NCBI GenBank assembly: GCA_013115135.1
Contig: JABANP010000055.1
Span: forward strand, 62,001 to 126,000
Direction: 5' to 3'
Source of the DNA: Perkinsus olseni
Taxonomy: Eukaryota; Perkinsozoa; Perkinsida; Perkinsidae
DNA length: 64,000 nucleotides
Made by a program: the position numbers and the translations under genes
Notes under the pieces: model-generated
Told to the model about the DNA's origin: nothing
The model's input: only the letters and a program-made list of their open reading frames with translations
Databases searched by the model: none
Part shown: one piece after another, positions 11,132 through 28,384 of the stretch
Layout: each line of letters starts with the position of its first letter
Position numbering within the stretch: position 1 is the first letter of the stretch

Positions 11132-11437
11132 ATGCGCACTACCCTAACGCCGCTGCTCTCGGCCCTGCTATTAGCTTGTGCAGGCGGGCAGACCATTCAA
11201 TACCATTCCGTCTATGAGGGCACCAGCATCGCCTACACCCGGTTCGATCAGTATGATGATGTGATGGTTAGGGTATCATGCCCCGGCGACTCGGTACCAG
11301 ACCCTCTCTTCGAGTCTACAACCGAGCGGTATAGCGCTAGGATCCCCGCTGAGGACTTCAATCAGGTTGGTAAACGCCTTCTCAACCCACTAGACATCCC
11401 GAGCTTCAAAGTTGCAGTGAGACGAGTTTGCGGTTAA
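11132..11437 (+). CDS. Small secreted protein, family X (101 aa), C-terminus shortened
   Basis: ATG 11132 is chosen because it opens directly into a signal peptide (MRTTLTPLLSALLLACAGGQ). An upstream in-frame codon at 11093 would add an unhelpful polar leader. The mature protein aligns along its length with the divergent neighbour: YHSVYEGTSIAYTRFDQYDD, VRVSCPGDSVPDPLFES, SFKVAVRRVCG. After VCG the frame hits TAA, yet the next codons read K-S-I-P-D-N-Q before a second stop, matching the neighbour's N-A-I-P-D-D-Y. The last residues therefore appear to have been lost by a nonsense change. Confidence 0.75.
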   Translation: MRTTLTPLLSALLLACAGGQTIQYHSVYEGTSIAYTRFDQYDDVMVRVSCPGDSVPDPLFESTTERYSARIPAEDFNQVGKRLLNPLDIPSFKVAVRRVCG

Positions 11438-12702
11438 AAGTCCATTCCCGACAACCAGTAACGGTACTCGCTGCCGACGACACGATGCTCGCCCATACAA
11501 AGCCCTCACTGAGAGCTCGTACTGGTGAGAGCCCCTTACCTCTCTTTGGCAACATTTGGCAACATTGTCGCATTGCACTCCGACATTTGACGTATCGTCT
11601 CGCTTATTTTACGAGTCAGATTCTGCGGTGCTGCTTTGTCATCGTGAGGTTCTATGGAGGTGCCACCGGGACTTGAACCCTCCAAGGCTCAACCTGTCAC
11701 TTTTCGGGCTCGGTTTTTCTGAGCATTGTCCTCTCATCGATAGCGAGTATCCACGGTTGCTATGACACTCGTCCAAACGACTTTTTCGTCAATGGTAACG
11801 TAATGCTTGCTGCAGCGCCTGGCGTCGTTGGCCACAAAATCGCCCTATCCGGTTTAACTAGGTATCTATTGGTCGGCGGCACTTGCGTTGACTCAGTGAT
11901 ATAAGGCTAGTATTGATACTCGATGGAATACAATGACAAACTGGCATGGAGGTTCCTAAAGCTAGCTCAATGGGACGGCTCCCACCGGGACCTACTTAGT
12001 CGATCTTTTAGTGTATTCTGGCGGTTCCATGCGGAATGCACAGAACCAGAACCAGGAACAAGCATTGTGCTTGTGCAGTGAATCGATCCTAGAATAGTTA
12101 CTGGGCTAGCCACTGGGATCGCCCAGAGAACCTTGGGAATTTTACTGACTCTGTCATGAAGTTCGAGACACGAAGGGAACCCAAGAACGGTCCGCTAATC
12201 AACCCAGTTACCCAGGAGGAATGTGGTCGGCGGACCGGCGGCGGCGGTGTTACATTCTGTTCGTACAAGGAGGTCATAGGCTGGGAAAAACGAAAGCCCC
12301 CGTGCTGAAGGCCATCATGGAGTTTCTGGATGTCCATCGTCGGCCCGCGTTAACTAACGCCTCTCTAGGACTGCTGTTTTGTCGCAAAAGTTTTGTGGTA
12401 ACAATAAGAGGTAGTGGGAGAGGCTTCAACCCGTGCGGAAGACCATCGTGGTTTGGCGTGCAAGCCAGTGCCCTCCGAGCAGAGAGACGTGGCCAACTGT
12501 ACCGTCACAGTTCGACAGAACAGACCAAAGCTTACTCATCAACGTTCAAATTGATGCGACCTTTCTACACAACGAGACGATGCCTTCAACATCAACATCA
12601 TGCTTTGGCTTGACATCGCAGAATAGTCTGTGCGAATGACGAGTACAGAGAAGCTCTCTTTATGATCGCCGTTTTCGCCTCTTCTCGCTCGGTACCGATG
12701 TC
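11438..12702. other. Intergenic region with one degenerate tRNA-like 3' module
   Basis: At 11648-11690 the minus strand reads GGGTTCAAGTCCCGGTGGC, a tRNA T-arm-like string with only three of five T-stem pairs and no matching 5' half. From about 12246 the sequence is the 3' flank shared with the second copy of the tandem duplication (compare 15276 onward). No gene is supported. Confidence 0.4.
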
Positions 12703-14679
12703 CTATTTCTCGTCGCCGATTTTCTCTTTTCCGACGCCGGCCTCTTGGGAGTTCCACTTGTCCAAGTACACGACCCGAAGCGACTTGCTGCCGAGCAACA
12801 GTTTCCACTTCCCGTCAACGAAGCAGAGGAGGATGTCTTCCATATCGAGGCTGTCGATTCCGGCCAAGTCCTTGATAGCATTGACCACACCCTCAACATG
12901 GCCCGTGTTCTCATCCAAGGACTTCACCGCGAGGCGCCAGCAGTCATCAGAAGCTTGCTCCAGAGGAGCCGGATCCAGGTCTACATGGGCTTGACGAAGA
13001 TCGGCTCGCAGAATGAGTTTGGCGCCTAACCTCGTGATGCCCACTCTAACCTCCACCGTGCCCTTCTCCCCTTGTTCCTCGATGTCGAAAGCTCCCATAT
13101 AGTAACCAGCGCTGGGTGGACTGAGAACTTGGTGGTTTGTCGCCGGGCCAGCTCCGCCGAGTGCTGCAGTCTGTGCCGCCCCAAGGCTAGATTCCACCGG
13201 AGTTTCACCCAGTGTGTCCACAGTGGTGGTCTCCCCAAACCCGTCATGGTTCGCCGGAAAGACTAGCCGATTCTCCTCGGCGATCACTGGCGATGCGTCC
13301 ATCGAAGAGGCTGCCTCCTGGTTAGATCTGGGCATGATTTCTTCAAGTGTTTTCACGGTAACCGCCCTCTTGGGTCCGGTGTTGGGTCGAGACACCTCAT
13401 CGACCCCTTCAAACGCGGAGCCTCCAGAGATCGTCCTTCTGGCAGAATCCGGCGGGGTCTTTCCGAGTGTCTCCACGGGAGGGATCTCCTCAGATTCACC
13501 GTAGCTCATCGTTGTGGGAGTATTTCCCTCATCCGATGCTTCGAGTGTTGCGTCTGTTGGAGCTGGCTCCGGGCTGGAAACTGGCGGACTATTTTCCACC
13601 GCTCGCTCAGATTCCCTCCGGCTCGCGACGGGGCCGGGAATGGGAGGCGACTTCAGCACCACAGGAGCGAAAAGCCTCGTAACATACGAATTTTCTCGCT
13701 TTGCTCCTAAGTAGATTGTCCATCCTTGGTCGTCGACTCGGCACAAGTGCATGGCGGTGGTCGGATTCCTAGTGAACTTGCCGGGGAGGCCGTATGCACG
13801 GTAAGCCTCACTGGCTGCGTTATACTTCTCGGCAAAAATGAACCGAGCGCAGCGCTCCAGCGAGAAGCGAGCCTCCTCAGTGCCGTCAACTTTCTGGAGG
13901 CTCACGAATCGCCTCGCTGTCGTCGGTGATAGATAACCTTGCTCAGAATAATATCCGAGGTCGACTTCAAACTCCTGGCGTCGATTAGCGTCGTCGTACG
14001 AGATCTTCAGCGCGGCGCTTGGCAGTTCCCCGATACCAGTAGGGTTGCGCACGCACGTATAATCTCCGAGCCGCGGTGGGATCCACAAGTCACCAAGAAC
14101 TTTCAACATCGCCGCCATCTCAGATACATGACTAGCCACCGTTGAACCGGGGACGAATTCGAGTGCAACCGGGCAATGCAGCCTGGAAATCTGCCTGCTG
14201 TAACCTTGCCTAGTAGAGCCGAAGTAGAGCGCCCATCCCTGGTCTTTGACCGCGCATAGATAAATGCCAGGCGTATGCGCCCTGCTATCACCCTTGGGAA
14301 TGGAATAAGTCACGTATGCCGTAGTTAGTCCACCAGTAGGTTCAATAAAATGAAGACGAGCGCATTTCTTGAACGAGTAGTTGAAGTCTTCGGTAAGGTC
14401 TGTCTTTTGGAGGAGAATATGTGCAGAGCTTGAAATCGCTACGAGGTATCCGCGCTGAGAGTGCTTTCCCAACTTCATGTTAAAGTCTTGTCGTTTATCA
14501 GCCTCGTTTAACGAAATGTCTAGCGTGACGCTGGGCAGCTTGCCGACTCTCGGATTGTCGTTTTTGTAGTGGCCGGGCAAGGGGGGAACCCAGAAGTCGT
14601 GATCGGTATCCTGGTGGAGGTTGGGTTGCGTAGCCGCTGCTGCTAGCAGCAAACCGAGACGAGAGAAGGACACTCCCAT
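12703..14679 (-). CDS. Secreted three-repeat protein (658 aa), copy 1 of tandem pair
   Basis: Single exon. An N-terminal signal (MGVSFSRLGLLLAAAATQP) is followed by three copies of one domain of about 140 residues. Each opens with G-x-Y (PGHYKND, LGDYTCVRN, AGYYMGAF) and closes with L-C-x-V-x-x-Q-G-W-x-x-Y-x-G (IYLCAVKDQGWALYFGS, MHLCRVDDQGWTIYLGA, ILLCFVDGKWKLLLGS). Between domains 2 and 3 a Pro/Ser/Thr/Glu-rich linker carries three loose repeats around VETLGKTPPDS, VKTLEEIMPRS and VDTLGETPVES. The C-terminal tail (NSQEAGVGKEKIGDEK) differs from copy 2 because of a one-base difference; the alternative frame holds a basic tail conserved with copy 2. It is probably an extracellular or surface protein of a lineage-specific family. 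No function is known. Confidence 0.8.
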   Translation of the reverse strand: MGVSFSRLGLLLAAAATQPNLHQDTDHDFWVPPLPGHYKNDNPRVGKLPSVTLDISLNEADKRQDFNMKLGKHSQRGYLVAISSSAHILLQKTDLTEDFNYSFKKCARLHFIEPTGGLTTAYVTYSIPKGDSRAHTPGIYLCAVKDQGWALYFGSTRQGYSRQISRLHCPVALEFVPGSTVASHVSEMAAMLKVLGDLWIPPRLGDYTCVRNPTGIGELPSAALKISYDDANRRQEFEVDLGYYSEQGYLSPTTARRFVSLQKVDGTEEARFSLERCARFIFAEKYNAASEAYRAYGLPGKFTRNPTTAMHLCRVDDQGWTIYLGAKRENSYVTRLFAPVVLKSPPIPGPVASRRESERAVENSPPVSSPEPAPTDATLEASDEGNTPTTMSYGESEEIPPVETLGKTPPDSARRTISGGSAFEGVDEVSRPNTGPKRAVTVKTLEEIMPRSNQEAASSMDASPVIAEENRLVFPANHDGFGETTTVDTLGETPVESSLGAAQTAALGGAGPATNHQVLSPPSAGYYMGAFDIEEQGEKGTVEVRVGITRLGAKLILRADLRQAHVDLDPAPLEQASDDCWRLAVKSLDENTGHVEGVVNAIKDLAGIDSLDMEDILLCFVDGKWKLLLGSKSLRVVYLDKWNSQEAGVGKEKIGDEK

Positions 14680-15584
14680 ATGATGATGAGTATGCCACCT
14701 ACCTTACAAGACTATCTCGCCAAGACAACAAATTTCGTTGAACGAAACCTATGCAGTGCAAAGCGAGTCGCTTTAAGCGACACGCTGACTCGAGTAGCAT
14801 AAAGCATTCCGTGAGATACCCAAACAGTTGCCGAACAGACTCCTCGGCAACCGAATGATTTCGAAGGACCCAAGCTTACCTCCAACGATAAACTTCTACC
14901 TCTGCCGTGTCGAAGATTAAAATCTCACCGTGAGCGAGTCATTGAACAGAGGGGGGGGATTAGCAGCACAGTGCACAGACGGAATTCCATTTCTTGTACG
15001 GCAAAAGAGCTCGCCATGCTGATCGGTCATTAACCCCGGGGTGCTCAAAGTGCCATCATGGCACTGCCATGAATCGACGCAGCGGATGATGCGATATTGA
15101 AAGAATGCACATAGTGGTTGGCCAGCAGAGTATGTCCAGTAGTAGAGCCAGCAGATGCATAAGAACTAGTACCCGCAACCGTGAGGCTGCGAGGAATCTG
15201 GGCTTTCACGGTTAAACATTAAGGCGAGCGACGTAGACTGAGAAAGGGCTGTGCCAGTCTCACGGGAGCACCGTACTCGTACTTTAACTACGGTGTTCGA
15301 TAAAAGTCCCCTGCCGAAGGCCATCATGAAGTTTGTGGATGCTCACCGTCGGTTCCGCGGTATTCAACGCCCCTCCAGGTCGGCTCTTCTGTGGTGGCAA
15401 ATAGCAGGCAGCAACAGCGGCGCCGGTTATTTCGAGCTGGAGACACCATTGTGTGATGCGAGCCGGCGGCCTCCGTACAGAGAAACATCAACACAACGAA
15501 CCGATACCTTTAACATCAACACCATGCGTAAACCTAACATCACAATGGAGTCTGTGTGAATGGCAAGAATAGAGCTGTTCTCCC

Positions 15585-16663
15585 CTATGACCGCGGTTTT
15601 CGCCTCTTCTTATTCGACCCCGATGTTCTCTTCCTCGACGCCGGCCTCTTGGGGTTCCACTTGTCCAAGGACACGACCCGAAGTGACTTGCTGCCGAGTA
15701 ACAGTTTCCACTTCCCGTCGACGAAGCAGAGGAGGATGTCTTCCATACTGAGGCTGTCGATTCCGGCCAAGTCCTTGATAGCATTAACCGCACCCTCAAC
15801 ATGGCCCATGTTCTCATCCAAAGACTTCACCGCGAGGCGCCAGCAGTCATCAGAAGCCTGCTCCAGAGGAGCCGGATCTAGTTTCACTTCATCTCGACGG
15901 AGATCAGCTCGCAGAATGAGTTGGGCATCGGAACCCGCGACTCTAACTGAAACCCCAACCCTGCCCTTCTTCCCATGCTCCTTCATCTCGAAAGCACCCA
16001 CATAGTAACCTTCACCTGGTAAATCAAGATTTCGTAGATTCATTGCGCTTTCCGAAGCCGTCTCCTGAGTAGATTCTGCCGGGGTCTTTTCTTTGAGGGC
16101 TTCTACGGTGTTAGTCTTGTCGCCGGTTGAACCGAGGACACTGGGGGGCGAGTCAAGGACCACCGGCATATAGAGCCTCGTTAGATGATCGTCAGCTGTC
16201 TCCGCGCCAAAGTAGATCGTCCATCCCTGCTTACTGACGAGGCATAGATAGAGAGAGGATGTTGAAGTGAAGTCTTGCCAACCAGGGACATCGTAGTGAA
16301 CATAGGCTGCCAGAGTCATGTAGTTCGGAGCCATGAGCGTAGCGCACCGCTCTAACGGGTAGCGCACCTCCTCAGTGCCGTCGGCTTTCTGGAGGACCAC
16401 CAATTGCTTTTCTCCGATCGGTGATAGATCCCCTCGCTCAGAGTAAGTTCCAAGACCGACTTCAAATCTTTCTGATGCCGGCTAGCTTCATCGTACAAAA
16501 TGTCTAGCGTGATGCTGGGCAGCTTGCCGACTCTCGGATTGTCGTTTTTGTAGTGGCCGGGCGATGGAGAAACCCAGAAGTCGTAATTGGTATCCTGGTG
16601 GAGGTTGGGTTGCGTAGCCGCTGCTGCTAGCAGCAAACCGAGACGAGAGAAGGACACTCCCAT
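15585..16663 (-). pseudogene. Secreted repeat protein, copy 2 of tandem pair, frameshifted and shorter
   Basis: The same signal peptide (MGVSFSRLGLLLAAAATQP) and first-domain start (SPGHYKNDNPRVGKLPS) run to about 16470. The frame then breaks after ASRHQKD, while the homologous reading continues two bases off as FEVGLGTYSERGDLSP. The rest (LVVLQKADGTEEVRYPLERC, LYLCLVSKQGWTIYFGA, GEGYYVGAFEMKEHGKKGR, ILLCFVDGKWKLLLGS) is open to a basic tail ending KKRRKPRS. Relative to copy 1 it has one N-terminal domain instead of two and one linker repeat (VEALKEKTPAES) instead of three. It is probably an inactive copy unless the break is an assembly error. Confidence 0.75.
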
Positions 16664-17104
16664 AGGATGAGGAGAATGCTACCTGCCTCACAAGACGACG
16701 AGACCTGCGCAGTGCGAAGCGACACGCTGTTTCGAGTGGCGCATAGCCCTCCGTAAGATACTCAAACTGATGCCGATAAAATTCCTCGGGCAATCGAAAG
16801 AGGTCGAAAGACCTAGGCTCACCGCCACCGACAAGATTCAATTTCAAGTGTGTCCGAGATGAGAGCTCACTGTCACCGAGCCACTGATCAGCAGCGGGAA
16901 TAGCAGCAAAATGCACGGACGGAATTCCATACGTGTCTACGACGAAAGAGCACGCCATGCTAATCGGTGGCCGGGGTTAGGTGCTTGAAGCACTATACCT
17001 ACGGCCTTCGTTGGACCCTACCGAGTGCCTCAAACTCGTTAATGCTCCGGCGACGCGTCAACAGAATACCGCTCCTTGCAAGTGTGGGAAACAGTGACTA
17101 GCAT

Positions 17105-25711
<8,607 letters not shown>

Positions 25712-25880
25712 GATCACGAAGTAATGCGATTTTCTCGGACCTGTATTGCAGAGCCGACTCAGTGAGTCGGTGACACAGTGTGGTGACACCACAGTATTAA
25801 ATGAAGCTCATAACACGTGCCCCGGGGACTCCACAACTCGTTAACAAGGCAATTCTACACTTGAAATACAGCCGTGGACT

Positions 25881-26450
25881 CTATCGCTTCGACACAGAAT
25901 AGCAGGGAAGGCCGAGAACTAGCGTTCTGCGACTATTATCTTTTATTCTGTTTAATCGGCCGAGGACAGGGCAGAAAGGGCCACCTTCGGGCTGTTCGGG
26001 CAAGCGCTCGCAAGGATCTTTTAGGAAGGTCTCGACATCTTCCTTCTTGCGGACCCCAATAATAGACCTCGAAGCAACCATTTCACCTTCATCGTAGACA
26101 GCGACCACCGTGCTGACGTGCTTCCCTCGCTGGTTGTTGACAGATCTCTTCGCCCGATGCCCTTGTGGAGCACAGCCTTATATCCTCGTCGTATATAGAT
26201 TGTAGCCGCTCTCGTCGATGAATACGAGGCGATAATGGGCCGTATTCCTCCGAAGCCACCGAGCGAACTCACGTCGCTGCTGCTCACTAGTATCGTTATA
26301 GCGAGCCTGCGGAAACGTATAATACGTGACGTATCGAAGATGGTTACGTGGAGCTCACGACGCCCCGGTCGGTCATCGTCCGCGAGGCCTTCGGTCTCAC
26401 CGGACAAGCAGCCCTTAGCGAGCTCCTCTCTCCCGTGGCTTGGACGGCAC
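25881..26450 (-). pseudogene. Tc1/IS630-type DDE transposase remnant
   Basis: Minus strand reads YNDTSEQQRREFARWLRRNT, then HYRLVFIDESGYNLYTTR, the first catalytic Asp block of Tc1/IS630-type transposases (x-F-x-D-E-S/T-G-x-N). After an in-frame TAA it continues as GCAPQGHRAKRSV..KHVSTVVAVYDEGEMVASRS. The frame ends without the second D-N or the final D/E motif. Stops also interrupt the upstream half. It is a dead, truncated element only 170 nt upstream of the ATAD2-like start. No terminal inverted repeats were recognised. Confidence 0.75.
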
Positions 26451-27379
26451 GTGTAACGATTTTCCTTGGCTGAGTGGGGTCTACCGCCTACCCGAGTCCT
26501 TTTCCTGGTATCGCCGTTGTCACAGAATCATCAGGTGGGACATGAACGACGGCGCCTGCTTCTTGGACCGGGCCTGGCACGTAGTGATGCGATAAGCTGC
26601 GCCTCGTTCGAAAACGAGAGCTACAGCGGTTGCCTTGTGGTGATTACAACGTGGTCCTGTCGAACAGTCTAGATGATAGTCCCGCGAAAGCGGTGAGTTG
26701 TACTTTTGCCGCCTCCCCCAGTGGGAGGCTCTCACACTAAGCGTTCGAATCGAACTTGACAGCGAGAGTATTTGTTGGTGCATCTTCGGGTATTACCACA
26801 ACGTGGGCATCAAGAACATGGGGGGGAAATGCTGCAGTGACGGTGTAGCGCGAAAGTGGTGGCAAAGATGGGGCACTTAAAGGAGCTAGACAGCAGCGTG
26901 AGAAATGTTCGGTTGTAATGATATCAGGAGTTGAATCCTTCATTCTTACGCCGAGTGTCGCCACCACGATGATGTGCTGTAGTCTTGCGCAAGTGACGCG
27001 GATAGACTGGCTCAGGTTCGAACCTGCACAGGAAGGAATGACTTCGCCGTCACGCCGCGTGACTCACGCGCCACGAAATGATGCATATCAGATACGCACC
27101 CCAGATGAGAGTATCACCTGCTAATCTCAATTCGCTCTCTCTTCGGGTATCGCTGAGAATCTTGCTCCTCAACCTTCAGTTCTGCTGCACTCGCTGGAAT
27201 GCCCGCCCGTCGACGTTCTAATCGCTGGGCCCTCTCATCAGGCTGTTCATGACCTGACACGTCGTGCCATCAACAACTACACTCGAAGCACTACACTACA
27301 CGCGGACGGAGTGAGAGTACTCGAGCACGACTTCGACTGGGGTCCAACAATCAGGCAATGGAAAATGCTCAACAATAGC
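26451..27379. other. Region without a supported gene; one T-arm-like string
   Basis: A minus frame around 26760-26870 (YTVTAAFPPHVLDAHVVVIP) has protein-like composition but I could not connect it to other exons. At 27008-27040 CAGGTTCGAACCTG is a near-palindromic T-arm-like sequence. Otherwise nothing is recognised. Confidence 0.3.
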
Positions 27380-28326
27380 TTACGAGCAGATCTCATGCAA
27401 ACAATACATTAATGAGAAGAGTCTGCGGCGAGCGCAGCGTGTTGGAGTCCGATTTCTCAGCAATGTTAATCCACCAGTCCCACCAGAATCTTCAAAGGTA
27501 TCGCTTCCCGAAGAACGGCTGCTCTCACTTTTACCGCTACCATCTTCGCTTCCGTGATTTTCCACCAACACCTGACATGAGAACAATGAAAACTCCTGAA
27601 GTTTCGAGACTGAGTGGAAGAGAGTTGGAGCGACGCCTGTGATAGAGCCGGCGTTACACTCAGTAAAGAACGTTGAAGCGCAGAAGGATGCCAGGCCTAG
27701 GAAAGAAAGGCCCGTGGAGTGCAGCGGCAACAGGTCGCCGAGAGGAACGTAGGACGATGGCAGTCGCTCCAAGAAGGCGATGATTCACCACTTCTTACAT
27801 CACTTCGTTGACTTCTCGTTCGTTGACTTCGTTGACTTCTCGAGGCGAGCCTCTGAGACTTCCGCCGAGGGCCGCATACATCGGCAGCGGGCGATGCTAC
27901 CTACACAAACCCACCGCGTCTTTATGGCATGGCGAAGGCGTACTAGCCTCCACAGTGCATCATCAGAGTTCAATTGGGATATCTAACGCTCGAGGCACGC
28001 CCTACCCTTTTCTCGGCGGCGAAGCCTTTCGGCGTCCCATTAGGACCAACGGCCGAGTCATCAACACGCGGGGAGAGATTGACCGGAGATGACGCTTGTG
28101 AGGACGTCTGAGCAGGGAGCGATACGGCAGATGTGACGCAGTTACCAAACTTACCCGAGAATTCCTCAGCCGCGCCGACATGCGCCTCGCTGTTGACGTC
28201 ATCAGTGATGATAATCAATCTGCCGGAGAGCTGCCGCAGTACCATCGACGAGCCCCTCGCCTCAAGGCACGTACGTATAACGCGATGATCACCGCTCGAA
28301 CGAGAAGCCAACCCTCCAACCCTCAA
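27380..28326 (-). CDS. Hypothetical multi-exon gene, boundaries uncertain
   Basis: Minus-strand blocks look coding: LRQLSGRLIIITDDVNSEAH, then GAAEEFSG at a GTAAGT donor (about 28160); SSQASSPVNLSPRVDDSAVG; and a Ser/Gly/Asp-rich block ENHGSEDGSGKSESSRSSGS (about 27560). The last block is preceded by a hydrophobic LHSTGLSFLGLASFCAST. I do not recognise a family. The gene would lie just downstream of the PP2C gene on the same strand. Low confidence that all blocks belong together. Confidence 0.3.
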
Positions 28327-28384
28327 ACCAAAGCCGAGGAGCTAAGCAGGGCGACACTCAATAACTTCATTGGCATGCTAAACG

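Larger units (their letters stand above)
12246..16990. repeat. Tandem segmental duplication carrying the two repeat-domain genes
   Basis: Unit 1 (about 12246-14900) and unit 2 (about 15276-16990) share the coding region, the 3' flank (GAAGGCCATCATGGAGTTTC versus GAAGGCCATCATGAAGTTTG) and the 5' flank beyond the start codon (GATACCCAAACAGTTGCCG versus GATACTCAAACTGATGCCG). The duplication therefore copied the whole gene with its promoter. The intervening 14900-15270 holds no gene. Confidence 0.7.

Noticed and set aside
11648..11690. Possible tRNA gene on the minus strand
   Set aside because: Only three of five T-stem pairs, no 5' half; at most a relic.
27000..27045. CAGGTTCGAACCTG as another tRNA gene
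   Set aside because: Near-palindromic T-arm-like core only; no acceptor, D or anticodon arms and no proven intron.
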